From NCBI GenBank assembly GCA_032207245.1, contig CM063510.1:164054040-164118039 (forward strand): DNA of 64,000 nt, read 5' to 3'. Below, piece by piece: positions 49,218 through 60,470 of this stretch. The translations under genes were made by a program, and so were the position numbers. The DNA comes from Pardosa pseudoannulata. Its lineage: Eukaryota; Arthropoda; Arachnida; Araneae; Lycosidae. Below the pieces are notes generated by a model. It ran no database searches. It worked only from the letters and a program-made list of their open reading frames with translations, and was not told where the DNA came from. Position 1 is the stretch's first letter. Each line of letters begins with the position of its first letter.

Positions 49218-49476
49218 GTTTTATTATTAATTTCCAATTCAGTTACGACATAATGGTATTTATGTTGGGTAATTGCATAAGCTTCAGTTTCATTTAATAG
49301 ATGATGGAGACCGGTTTTGTAATTAAAAGCCGTTTTACCCGAGTAAGTAAAGTGGGGTTTAATTTTAGGTACGTCTTCATTCATCACTTTTAATCTGTGA
49401 AGATTATTTTGTGAGTATTTTTTTAAAACTGAGACATTTTTTTCTTTTAAGGTGATGAAAGTTGTTACATTATCTC
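49218..49476 (-). CDS. Candidate exon or orphan reading frame
   Basis: A minus-strand frame with mixed, protein-like composition (GDNVTTFITLKEKNVSV ... KIKPHFTYSGKTAFNYKTG ... EAYAITQHKYHYVVTELEI) runs for about 86 codons. It lacks the Tyr/Ile/Lys bias of background frames. At its 3' end the apparent stop TGA lies inside gtgagt (49212-49217), a good 5' splice-donor sequence. At its 5' end an ag precedes the frame at 49477-49478, which is exactly the terminus of the foldback element; the open frame in fact continues into that element. I do not recognise the protein. It could be a real exon truncated by the insertion, a fragment of another transposon, or chance. Confidence 0.3.
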
Positions 49477-51103
49477 CTATATAATAATAGCCTAAGTTAT
49501 CTGTCATCAAATTTATGAAGCGGTTGGACCTGGAATGGATAGAGGCAAAATTCAAAGCGAGTAAAGTTTATCTTCTCCTAAACGATCAATCCGATTCTAA
49601 AATAAGTTGGTATAAATATGCTTCATATCACAGCGAAAAATACTTTAGTCTTTAAAATGTTCGAAATTCACAACTTCCCCTCTTTTCGTGTGGTTAATGC
49701 CATTATTTCAAGCCCTATTTTCCCCTGTTAAGAGCAGGCGATTAAATTTATCACATGATAAATAGGTAAAAATAGCATTGCTTCCTACCATTATGACGTC
49801 ATTCCTTTAACCATCTCGTTTAATCATTTCTTATTTTAAGTTACTTAAATATCACCTGCATTATTTTTCATACATGTTATCAGTGGACTTAGATATGACG
49901 TAAATAATTTTATTTTATATTTGGCTTAAACAATAGATTAGGTACAAGTGTGATCATTTTAAATTTAATCATAGATTATTTTTGTTGCAATAAAAAGTTT
50001 TCACCTTTATTAATAACAAATTCAATCTACCTCTAGGGTGTAGTTAAAATAATAGTTTCATTCCTTTACTTCCATTAATTACTGTGGCAAAAAAAGGGGG
50101 GGGAAGAACTTAACGATAATATCAACTTAGCTAAGAAAACTGACTTATCTTTCTAAATAAATTCAACTCTATTCTAAACTGCATTCAAAGTATCGGGATA
50201 ATTTAGAGGAGTATTAAGATAAACAAATTATTGAGCGTCTACCAAATAATTCTCAGTCAAAACACAAACTATTTATTACCTGCCTCATAGAGTACTTTAC
50301 AATTCTGGACAATTAAAAATTTACTGATGCCGTCATATGAAGGGCTATATGCTAGTATAATATATAATTTCGGGTTGAATTTATAGATACTCTGATATTA
50401 ATCCACATTTAACTTCCAAACGAAACTTTACATTATAATTAAACTAGTATTTATCCCAACATATGACAGGATCGGTAAAATTATTAATTTTTCCAGAATT
50501 GTAGTAAAGTACCCTATTATGCAGATAAAAAAAATGGTTTGTTTTTTTTGGCTGAGAATTATCTTGAAACAAAAAGTAATCGATGTTTAAATTTAAAACT
50601 ATCACGTATATATTTAATATATTATTTAAGGTAATTATAAAAGAAAATTATTTACGTATTATCTATATTCAGTGATAAAACATATGAAAATAATACAGAC
50701 GATGTTTAAAAAATATAAAATATGAAATGATTAAATGAGATAGTTAAAGGAATAAAATCATATTGCTAAAAAATATTTTTTATCTATTATATGATAAATT
50801 GATACATTTAATCGCCTGTTCTTAACCGGAGAAAATAGGGCTTGAAATAATTGCCTTAAACTTTCGGAAAGGGAGGAAGATTTTAAAGACGTCAGTATTT
50901 TTCTGTGTGATATGAAACATATTTATACCAATTTGTTTTGGAATGGGATCGATATTTTAGGAGAAGATGAACTTTACTCGCTTTGTATTTTGCTAACCCT
51001 AACTAATCAAGAATCCAATATGGATGCCACTATCTATTCCAAGTCTAAACGCTTTAAAAATTCTCGAAAAGACGGACAAATAACTTAGGTTATAATTATA
51101 TAC
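49477..51103. mobile_element. Foldback element with long imperfect inverted arms
   Basis: The left end ctatataataatagcctaagttatctgtc is mirrored by gacaaataacttaggttataattatata at the right end. Working inward the arms stay complementary: aggcgattaaatttatcacatgataa against tgataaattgatacatttaatcgcctg; taaataattttattttat against its inverse near 50650; and tagagtactttacaattctgg (50284-50304) against ccagaattgtagtaaagtaccc (50495-50516). The central spacer is about 120 bp. The right arm lacks roughly 230 bp present in the left. No transposase is encoded. Related arms occur at 34826-35146, 36670-37190 and 43055-43510. The TCTATATAATA-like end loosely resembles Helitron/Helentron termini, but that is only a suggestion. 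Confidence 0.75.
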
Positions 51104-51282
51104 GGGATTACTCTACACTTAATTTCAAAACCAAACTTACATTATAATTAGACATCTAAAAATGGTTATACTACTAAATTTATATTTTAATATTTATATA
51201 GATATTTCTAAACTAACTTCTTGTATTAATATTCTTACGGAAGTCTGAGAACATATTGGTGCGATTACATTATCAAAGGTGT

Positions 51283-51358
51283 TACAGAAGTGTGTGTGTG
51301 TATGTATATATGTAAATATATGTATATGGATTTGTGCGTGTGTGTGTGTGTGTGTGTA
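51283..51358. repeat. (GT)n/(GTAT)n microsatellite
   Basis: gtgtgtgtgtatgtatat, an interrupting segment, then a pure gtgtgt run to 51357. The overlapping Cys/Val-rich open frame is a translation of the repeat. Confidence 0.95.
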
Positions 51359-51955
51359 ATTATCAAAATTATTTTTTTTTTTTTGTCTTTTTATATTAAT
51401 TTTTTCTTTTTATTTTTTCTAATTATCTCATTCTATATTTTTAGTTTCTTTTCCCATACTAAAAATTTCATCTTATAAAAGATAAATGTCCCGAGGATAC
51501 GACTTAAAATATCGATACATCATTTATCCTAAAAAATAGTAAATTTTCTGTATTCAACACTTTCCGATGTCGCCGGAATAAAATCTCCATTTTATGACCA
51601 AATAATTATAAACTGAGTATGTTTCATGTCCCTTTGAAAATTTTGTTTCTGCACCTTCGTGATATTTTTTTCCCCTCTGATCGAGAAGATTGTTTTTTTC
51701 TTATTTCTTTTGTTTTTGTCGTTGTCTATAAATATGTAATTTAACACAAGCAAAACCAAAGCTTTTAAAAAAGTTTTAAAAATTTGATTTTTCCGTTCTC
51801 ACGCAAACCAACTGCATCGTTTTACTGTTACTATTTTAGGGCTTCTGATAGCCCAAAGTAAAATAATAGAGGGCTATAATGTCTACTATTTATAATTATT
51901 GGATTACATATATAAAATATTAATCTGGAAAAGAGCAAAATAATTTTTAATATAC
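51359..51955. other. AT-rich DNA, no gene seen
   Basis: T-rich at first, then ordinary low-GC sequence. No feature recognised. Confidence 0.35.
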
Positions 51956-52425
51956 TTAAAATAAGATAACAAACAGGATGTCTTTATATCTAAAATAAAA
52001 AAAAAAAAAAAATAACATATACAACATGAAATAGCAAAAAAACAATACCCAAAAAGAAACTTTAAAATTATAAAAATCTATAAAAAGCAACAAAAAAATA
52101 AAAAAAGATAATGTGTAATAAAACACACAAAAGAGAAAATCTAAAACTAAATGAATATAACGAAAAAAAAAAAAAAAACTAAAAAAATTATTTAAATAAC
52201 CAGAGGAAAAGCAGCACAAATCTAGAAAAAAAGTAAATAAATATTCCTGACATACAAAATTATGTAACAAAAAAAAAAAAAAAAAAAAAAAAAAGAAAAA
52301 AACACACAAAAAAAAAAATAAAACCCTAAAACAAAAAAAATAAAAAAAAAAAAAAAAAAATTAAAAAAATAAAAATACATATGAGAAATATAAAATAAAA
52401 AAAAAACAAATAAGACACTATTGTT
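51956..52425. repeat. Third A-rich low-complexity tract
   Basis: The plus strand is A-dominated, with A runs up to about 25 near 52268-52293, but scattered G remain. Phe-rich minus-strand frames of up to 117 codons here arise from the T-rich complement and are not genes. Confidence 0.85.
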
Positions 52426-52604
52426 AAGCACAACCGATTAGAAAATGAAAAAGAGTAAATATAAGATCTACAATATTTTAACAATTAAAATTCTAAATCT
52501 ACTGTTTTATCAATCCAAACAAAAAAATGATAGTCAAAAATAAACATTCTAAAATACAGTACAAAAAACTAAAAAAAAAATATTTTTTTTGTAACTTTTT
52601 TCAG

Positions 52605-52742
52605 AGATACTTGTGTAATGAACCTGCTCCAGTCATAGAATATAAATTTTGTACGCTTCAAACTTTCCCCAGTGTAGTCAATTGTAAGGGTGTAAATTGT
52701 CTACGAAATATTTTGCAACTAGAGAGAAGCCATGTTTTGTAA
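52605..52742 (+). CDS. Candidate terminal exon of an unidentified gene
   Basis: A pyrimidine-rich stretch ending in ttttttcag (to 52604) has the form of a 3' splice site. It is followed by an open frame of 45 codons (RYLCNEPAPVIEYKFCTLQ ... VVNCKGVNCLRN ... ERSHVL) ending in TAA. Four cysteines and a composition less AT-driven than its surroundings make it stand out. No upstream exon, domain or AATAAA nearby supports it, so it may be chance or transposon-derived. Confidence 0.25.
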   Translation, partial: RYLCNEPAPVIEYKFCTLQTFPSVVNCKGVNCLRNILQLERSHVL

Positions 52743-53143
52743 TAATTTTAAATATTCAATTAATGATTATTTTAAAAAATTAACGATATTGCTTTTGTGT
52801 CTGAGATTATATATCATTCTGTCTTAAAATTGCGTTATGGTAAATACTAAATATTGTAAATACACGTTTTAGCAAAATTTAAAGAAAAGGAATATCATCC
52901 CACTTCTAAGTAGTTTCAAAGTTCCGTTTCAAATTTAATTTTTATCAAATATTTAGGTAATATTAGAAACTTTTTGTGGAATTCTTTTCGAATTCTTGCT
53001 CTATTTAATTTAAAAATTATTATATAAGTTCTAATATGTCTTCGGTATTACTGACTTTAAACGAGTAACATTAAACGAGTTTGGAAAAGAAAGTTTGTGT
53101 TACGTGATCTGTTTTTCGAAGTAGCTTTGAGAAAAAATAATTA

Positions 53144-53460
53144 AGTTTGCTTTAATTAATTACGGATGGAAGATTTTTTTCAATCCTTGTTCTGCGCCAA
53201 CGACTGATAAAAAACAAAAATAACAGACCAATTATGCATTTGCAGTATCCAAAATGAAGCATGATTTTCTGATTCTTTGCTATCATATAACATAAGACCT
53301 TTTAACACCGTATCATTAACAAGTTCGAAACTTAAAAAGAAAATTAATAATAATTTAAGATAAAAAAAACACTCTTCTTTAATGATGTGAATCTCTTTCT
53401 AAAGCAAAGATACCTGATAAATCAATTATTATAAATCATAATGCAACAATACTATTAAAT
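53144..53460 (+). repeat. Diverged interspersed repeat, copy 1 of 3
   Basis: ttgctttaattaattacg...tgga, attaacaagttc, ttctttaatgatgtgaa and gataaatcaattatta occur in the same order as in 59195-59465 and 61535-61815. Non-coding; family unknown. Confidence 0.55.
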
Positions 53461-53703
53461 ATAATTTAAAATAATATATTCACATAATTTAAAAATAATA
53501 TATTAATTTTTCATATTTGTGTACTTACAGGGTGTTTCGAAAAGGACCGGTATATTTGGAAAATCAATAAAAACTAATCGGGCAGTAATAGAAGTAGACA
53601 GTTTATTGCTATGTTTTTGGAACAATATTAAATTTTTAAGTAGACAATCTGTCACAATTAGTTGCTTTCTTGCACAATAGATGACGCTGCAGTCTGGAAA
53701 AAT

Positions 53704-53785
53704 CTAAACTATGATATTTTCCAGATATCCACCATGCGCAGCAATAATATGGCGTATTCTCAGAACTAAATTATCAGAAACCCGT
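53704..53785 (-). pseudogene. C-terminus of the host element's transposase
   Basis: The minus-strand frame VSDNLVLRIRHIIAAHGGYLENIIV ends at 53704. Its upstream continuation is beyond the nested insertion, where the minus-strand reading from about 56750 to 56691 gives IEYLEQYTCST...PPETV and joins in sense. A longer apparent frame starting at 53916 is a chimera with the terminal repeat of the inserted element. Only the last 40-50 codons of the transposase survive. Confidence 0.65.
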
Positions 53786-53789
53786 GTAA

Positions 53790-54610
53790 GGGTTATTCCA
53801 TGTGAAATCAACACAATTTTAGAACAAATTCTACCTGACCCCCTCCAATTTTGATTAAATTTGGTATAGTAAGTGACTTTATGGTAATAAAGAAAATCCC
53901 CAAATCTTATGTTCAAATAATAATTGGTTTGGGAGTTATAAGGCTTTAAAGTTGCCAGATTTGTCTAAAAAATACACTATCGGCATACCTTTAAATTACA
54001 CTTGCTACTCACCTAATTAAGCTAGAGATATGTGCAAGGTGTTATTTTAAACATTTTTAATGGACTTTCATATGATATACAACACATGATGACTTGAAAT
54101 TTTAAAAAAAAATTTAAATTAAAATTAAAATATAAAATTTAAATTTCTCAAAAAGTCAAGTTTTTAAAATTTTGAAAAAATCTCAAAAATTGCTCATATT
54201 ATTGTTAATTAATCCTCAAAGTTTCATGTTGGGATCATAATGGGATCACAAGCTACAAAAGTTTTTTGTTTGATATATTTACTATTGCAATAACGAAAAT
54301 GAGAACATGCATTCATTACTTTTAATCTAACTCATCTGTATAGGATGGCATTAATGTTTACACACTACCTTATCGACATATACTCTAGTAAATAGTACAT
54401 TTAACATTTGTGAAGATTTTAGAATGAAGAAAAATCATTAAAGTGCATTACTTTTGATGGATGGTGCTACTTATTTAGTTGAAACTGATAGAAAGCTTTA
54501 TGTGTTTTGAGAATTTCTACTTCAGAAAGAATATACATTGGTCCTGTTAGAGTTAAAGGATTCACCTTACACATAACATCTGAAATTGGAATTCATAGTA
54601 CATCTGGCTT
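53790..54610 (+). repeat. Left terminal inverted repeat (821 bp)
   Basis: It is the reverse complement of 55881-56690 over its whole length, with scattered substitutions and small indels. Landmarks are ccccctccaattttgattaaatttgg, aagctagagatatgtgcaagg, catcatgtgttg context and catctggctt at the inner end. Confidence 0.95.
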
Positions 54611-54659
54611 CATACATTGTGACATAGTACATTGGGATTATAATGGGATCACAAGCTAT

Positions 54660-55990
54660 AAAATACCAAATTAGCTTCCATTAACACATGGAAAAATTAA
54701 CACATACAAGGACTGCCTTGCTATGATGATTTGTAATCCAGTATCAGTCAGCTGCCACATGGGAGAGTGTACATCATGTTCTGGGACTACATAATTAAAA
54801 ACCATACTTGGTGAAACATTCGATGAAAATATGGTGGAAAAGATCATTTTCAATCAGTGGATTTCTGTTGATAGGAGCTCTTTAGAAACAATACAAAAGT
54901 CAGCATCAGAATTTATTGACTTATTTTGTGAGAAAATGTCTGTATTAGTTTATCATTACTTTGTGGTGAAACAACAAAATTCATTTATAAACAATATAAA
55001 AGGAAATTTAAAAGATTCAGAGTTTGTAGTTCTTGATTTTGCTGAAAATTACTTCTTTGTTATACAGGATGAGACCCAGAGCTGCCACTGGACTAATGTT
55101 CAATCTACAACTCACCCATTTGTTGTATATTACAAAGGGAAGTTTGGAATTGACCACTTTACATACATTGTAATTTAAGACTGTTTGGAGCCCAATACAG
55201 TAGCAGTTTACTGTTTTTAAAAGAAGTTTATTACTCTTTTAAAGACAGAATTTTAAAAAAAAGTGCAAAGAAAATATCTTATTTCTCAGCTGGGTCATAT
55301 GCACAATATAAAAATTAAATAAGAAAAACTTTGCCAATTTATGCTTACATAAGGAAGATTTTGGCATTGAGGCAGAATGGCATTTTTGGACAACAGCTCA
55401 TGGTAAAGGACCTTGTGATGGGGTAGGAGGTACACTCAAGAGTTAGCGGCTTGAGCAAGCCTACAACGACCATATAAAAATCAAATACTTACACCACAAC
55501 AACTTTTTAACTGGGCACAGGAATACATTTTGTTTTTCAACCCAAGAAGAACATATTTCTACAGCTATATTTCTAGATGACCAATTTAAAAATGCTTTTG
55601 AAATTCCTGGGACTCAGAAATATGCTTTTATACCCACAGAATTAAAAAAAAAGTCTTTGAGAAGACATTTTCCTTTTCACAAGATTTATTGATGCAAACT
55701 GCGATAGCATCACAATAAAAGCTTCTATTTGCTGATAAAAATGGCTATATTACTGCTGTTTATAATTGCAAACTGGTGGCTTACATTTATGTTAAGAGAA
55801 AGAAGAGAAAAACTCTGAAGAGGTAAAAGTGACATTCCTTCACTCATCTGGACCATCATCATCTTTTTTTATATCTATATAAGCCAGATGTACTATGGAT
55901 TCCAATTTCCGATGTTATGTGTAAGGTGGATCCTTTAACTCCAACAGGACCAATGTATATTCTTTCTGAAGTAGAAAAAAAAAACACATA
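54660..55990 (+). pseudogene. Unnamed transposon protein with HGKGPCDGVGG signature, decayed
   Basis: Reading left to right in the longest-lived frame: DCLAMMICNPVSVSCHMGEC (about 54711-54770), an in-frame stop, then an open stretch of 115 codons from ATG 54831 (EKIIFNQWISVDRSSLET ... VVLDFAENYFFVIQDETQS ... TTHPFVVYYKG). More stops and frameshifts follow, then NFANLCLHKEDFGIEAEWHF, HGKGPCDGVGG (55399-55431) and PGTQKYAFIP. The first frame returns with PDVLWIPISDVMC (55884-55922) inside the right terminal repeat. I associate this motif order with a recurrent uncharacterised arthropod protein, from general familiarity only. The acidic LDFAEN and CDG positions could include catalytic residues; that is inference. 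Non-functional as read. Confidence 0.75.
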
Positions 55991-56690
55991 AAGCTTTCTA
56001 CCAGTTTCAACTAAATAAGTAGCACCATCCATCAAAAGTAATGCACTTTAATAATTTTTCTTCATTCTAAAATCTTCACAAATGTTAAATGTACTATTTA
56101 CTAGAGTATATGTCGATAAGGTAGTGTTTAAACATTAATGCCATCCTATACAGATGAGTTAGATTAAAAGTAATGAATGCATGTTCTCATTTTCGTTATT
56201 GCAATAGTAAATATATCAAACAAAAAACTTTTGTAGCTTGTTGCTTGTGATCCCATTACATCCCAACATGAAACTTTGAGGATTAATTAACAATAATATG
56301 AGCAATTTTTGAGATTTTTTTCAAAATTTTTAAAAACTTGGCTTTTTGAAATTTAAAATTTTAATTTTAATTTTAATTTTTAAAAAATTTTCAAGTCATC
56401 ATGTGTTGTATATCATATGAAAGCCCATTAAAAAAGGTTTAAAATAACACCTTGCACATATCTCTAGCTTAATTAGGTGAGTAGCAAGTGTAATTTAAAG
56501 GTATGCCGATAGTGTACTTTTTAGACAAATCTGGCAACTTTAAAGCCTTATAACTCCCAAACCAATTATTATTTGAACATAAGATTTGGGGATTTTCTTT
56601 ATTACCATGAAGTCACTTACTATACCAAATTTAATCAAAATTGGAGGGGGTCAGGTAGAAACCTTGTGTTGATTTGGTATGGAATTACCC
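55881..56690 (-). repeat. Right terminal inverted repeat (810 bp)
   Basis: Inverse of 53790-54610. Its first 90-100 bp on the plus strand also encode the C-terminal part of the element's protein, so coding and terminal repeat overlap. Confidence 0.95.
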
Positions 56691-56895
56691 GTAACTGTCT
56701 CAGGCGGGATGGCTTCACATGTAGAGCACGTGTACTGTTCCAGGTATTCAATTGTTTCTGGAAAGTGGCGGTACACTGATTGAAAAATTACTATTGCTCC
56801 AAGCATATTGCAATAAACTGTGAATTTCTATCACTGTCCGTTTAGTTTTTATTGATTTTTCAAATATACCTGACATTTTTTAAACACTCTGTAAG

Positions 56896-59190
56896 AGTAG
56901 TTATCACTACGCGTCCAGTCTTGTATCGTGATATACCTATAAAAAAATAGTATAGTGATATAGAAATCATGATACATTTTTTTAAGAAAATAACTATTTC
57001 AGACTATGTATTGTCTTTTCAGACAAATTATAAGGCGTTATATTAAATGGCTATAAATGCTAATAACATAACGAGATTAAGCGTATTAAGATAATGCGTA
57101 TTAAGATTATTTTCAGTTTAAAATTATTACAATTTCCAAAATTTCACGACCTATATATAAGTGATTGAAAGTAGTTCTGTGTTTAATTCTAGAGTAAACA
57201 TTTTCTTTTAAAAGAAAAAAGCCTTATTTTATTTTAGATCCCTTCGAATAGGAATTAATTCGCACTTCTTCTTTTAACATTTAAAGCAAAATACATTAAA
57301 ACTGTACTTGAATGTTTTTACTGTTTTTTTGCGTGTTGATTAAAAAGAAATTCGTTTATGTGATATAAGACAAAAGCATAATCATGATTTCGAGGTATAG
57401 TGACTGCCGTAATTGAAAATGCTATATTTTTTGCTATTTTGGTTATTTAAATCTTTATTTAATAATTATATTTCACATTCCGCGTTCAATAAATTTGCTT
57501 TTATTGCACGCGTTTATATAAAACGAAAGCGGTGAATTACAAATCTGCCTTTCACATTATTCAAAGATTGTGACTAAATAATAAAACAACAAAGAAATAT
57601 GGTCTCAAATATAAAAAAAATAATGAGTAATTTATCGTATATAATATATATAAAAAAATATCTTAATTCGCTGTGAATCCCGCGATTTCCACGGGCAACA
57701 TAGATGTAAAAAAATTTGCATTTCTCGATTTCCGCTATTAATTTTAATTAAATTTAATTTATTTAACTGTGCAGTTTCTTTATTTTTCTTTCATTTTGGC
57801 TTTACTGTGATTTTGAATTGTTTATTAGCTGTAAACTAGCAGATGGCTTTAATTGTCCACATAAATTTTTGCGAAACATAAGATATATTTTTTTGTAGCA
57901 TATTTTGCTCGCATTTTTCATAGCTGAAAAGATTTCTGTCCTGCAAGAAGCGTTTCGTAGTATATATACAACCATGTAATTGACGAAAATTTTAAATACT
58001 GATAAACATCTGACTCTGATTTTAAGTATATTGAAGATATTATATAACATAGCGAAACTGATGAGATATCTTGGATTATTATAATGGATCTGAAAAGTTC
58101 ATTTTCATTCAAAATGTTCGACAGTGTGCAAAAATGATAAGCAAAATATACCACCAGCTACCTGCTTATTTTCCTTTTATTGGAAATCCCGGACTAAATT
58201 TCACTTTGAAAATAATGAAAATTTTGGACTATTTACTATTTATAAGACGATGTTATGTTGCAAATATTAGTAAAAGAGACCAACAGTAACATGACAGTAT
58301 ATATAAAATGAGACTAACTGTTGCACTTTGCAAGCCATATACACCCAAATACAAGAAAGACCCTCGTAGATAGTCTGCTGTCTGTTGTTAAAAAACTGAA
58401 AAGAGAACAAAAACTTATAAAAGTAACGCGAATTTGGTGCAAGGAATTTGAGGTTGCACTTTGCTCGAGCCTTTGTTTCGAAATTTACCATACAAGACTC
58501 ATTTCTAATTATAAAATATTTCTAAGTCTTGCATTTTTTTTAAAAGATAATATATTTTTTATATTTATTTTAATTTTATAAAAAAAAAAAGGATAATTTA
58601 ACCATGATTAATCTTCAAAATTAGCTTATTAATATCATTATTCTTAAATTTCATTTTTTTTCTGAACACCTTTTATTTTTTTTAGGACCTAATACTAAAT
58701 TAAAAAAAAATTTTGGAAAAATCTTTGTATAATTTCACAAAAAAAGTATATAAAATTTCAAAATGTAAATAAAAAAAACGCAATTTTTGAACCTATTTTG
58801 ATAAAAAATAATACGCAAGAGAGGGTAAAGGTGTATTAAAATATCCGACGGTTATAAATATAATAAAAGTGAATTCAACACAGAAGAAAAAAAAATTTTG
58901 CATAGTAGATTATCTAAATTTTTATTCCAGAACATTTATGATATAAACTTTCATTATTAAAAATTATTGGGAATAATTACAAATTCTTTTTTTTTTTTAC
59001 TTTTGTTTCTTATAATTAAAAAAAAGCAAACTAATGAATGCTCATTTTTGTTTCTTATAATTAAAAGCAACTAATGATGCTCATTTTCCTTCATTCATTC
59101 AGACATAACAAATGAACGTATAAATGAAACGAGGTGGAAAAAAAGGTTTCAGAAATCCTTTTGCAAAGCAAACAAACAAAAAAAAAACAA
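56896..59190. other. AT-rich DNA, no gene established
   Basis: Several 70-86 codon frames lie at 57802-58581 on both strands, for example 58321-58581 (+), which contains LLSVVKKLKREQKLIKV. None shows a recognised domain, and overlapping frames on opposite strands argue against coding. A short local duplication, tttgtttcttataattaaa, occurs at about 59004 and 59047. Confidence 0.4.
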
Positions 59191-59194
59191 GAGT

Positions 59195-59465
59195 TTACTT
59201 TGATTAATTACGACTGGAACGTCTCATCCATTCTCATTGTACGCAATATGATCAAACTGAATAATAACCTGCATTATCCCAACGCAGGTCAGTCTGTGTT
59301 TTGTTGTTATCGTATTACGTAACACGAACTACCGACTATTTCTATTCTTAATTAACAAGTTCCTTTTTTAATAAAACATTTTTTCTTCATTTTCCAAAAC
59401 CCGTTCTTTAATGACGTCAAACTATTTTGAAAACAGAAATCCCAGATGATTATTACCATACTATA
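59195..59465 (+). repeat. Diverged interspersed repeat, copy 2 of 3
   Basis: actttgattaattacgactggaacgtctcatc, attaacaag, aataaaac, tttaatgacgtcaaactattttgaaa and ccagatgattatta align with 61535-61815 and, more weakly, with 53144-53460. Confidence 0.75.
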
Positions 59466-59551
59466 TAATAGAGTTAAGAACAATTATTATTGTGCACATT
59501 TACCTATTATGGAGTTTCTTTCAAAAATTGTAATATATATTTATACCCACC

Positions 59552-59583
59552 CACACACACACACATATATTATGAAGATGTGC

Positions 59584-59620
<37 letters not shown>

Positions 59621-59730
59621 GTGTGTTATATGTATATATAAAATATACACATAATATACACATATTATTATGTATACATACACACATATATATATATGCA
59701 TGTATAGATATATGAGTATGTGTGTGCAAT
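59552..59730. repeat. Compound (AC)n/(AT)n/(GTAT)n microsatellite
   Basis: cacacacacac, an AT run near 59588-59618, then interleaved tatacaca/tatgtgtg blocks. Confidence 0.92.
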
Positions 59731-59739
59731 GATATATTT

Positions 59740-60417
59740 AACCTAAAAATATAACTGTAATTAACCTAATTATTTCTAGCTTAAATTATTTTGGCACTTT
59801 TTTAGCAGACTGGGTCAATATCTTTGTTTTTCATATTAATTTGGTATTCGAAAACCAAGCTGCCTATTACATAATACCTTGAAATAACTCTTGAAGAAAT
59901 ATGTAAATGGTGTTCCCACGTGAACATTTATGATTGTTTACTCAGGCAATTATTTAACCGAGATTTACATGTTTTGGTGACTGAAATCTATGTAGAATTT
60001 ACCTCGGTAAATTTACATTTATATTCTAAAATCCTTTGTCTTTGTTTCACGATGTTTTAAGCCTGGTTTCGACTGCATGTGTAATGTGAACTTATGGCAG
60101 TATGATGTTAGATAAAATAGGTGTTATTAATAACTAATAGAGCTTATATTTATCGGTACACATTCTTTGTCATGAAAAAATATGTATATTAACTTTCAAA
60201 AAATATGATCTATCATATATAAAAGTATAGACATTTTTATTGTTAATTTAAATGTATTTTTTAATTTACGTTTTTATAATTACATGAGCCTATAATTTTA
60301 AAATTTCTTAATGTTTTAATTTGTTATTAAAATTAATGTTATACAAGTAGAAAGCAATTTACGAAATTGTTTTGATAAAACTATACTATACATTTCCTAT
60401 TTTTTCTTTTTTTTCTT
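59740..60417. other. AT-rich DNA, no gene seen
   Basis: No coding or repeat structure recognised. Confidence 0.35.
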
Positions 60418-60432
60418 CATATATATATATAT

Positions 60433-60470
<38 letters not shown>
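60418..60470. repeat. (AT)n microsatellite
   Basis: Alternating AT with one gat interruption. Confidence 0.95.

Larger units (their letters stand above)
53790..56690 (+). mobile_element. DNA transposon with about 820-bp terminal inverted repeats, unassigned superfamily
   Basis: It begins GGGTTATTCCATGTGAAATC and ends with the inverse (GGTATGGAATTACCC), flanked by GTAA on both sides (53786-53789 and 56691-56694), read as a 4-bp target duplication. The insertion interrupts an older TA-flanked element, whose two halves join in sense across it; this confirms the boundaries. The arms are 53790-54610 and 55881-56690. Between them is a decayed gene in + orientation whose 3' end runs into the right arm. 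Very long arms, a four-base target and the HGKGPCDGVGG protein motif do not fit the classical Tc1, hAT, piggyBac or P types as I know them. Confidence 0.88.
53528..56891 (-). mobile_element. Older Tc1/mariner-like element split by a 2.9-kb insertion
   Basis: Inverted termini of about 110 bp, cagggtgtttcgaaaa...tatatttggaaaatcaataaaaacta at the left and the diverged inverse at the right (ending aaacactctg), are each bordered by TA (53526-53527 and 56892-56893). Without the insertion the element is only about 460 bp, so it is an internal-deletion derivative. The gene remnant reads right to left, ending in IRHIIAAHGGYLENIIV and a stop, a tail typical of Tc1/mariner-type transposases. Confidence 0.75.

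Noticed and set aside
51956..52431. Phe-rich minus-strand frames of up to 117 codons
   Set aside because: They are a direct product of the A-rich low-complexity plus strand; no protein-like composition.
57802..58581. Host gene made of several 70-86 codon frames
   Set aside because: Frames overlap on opposite strands, have no domain and no convincing splice structure.
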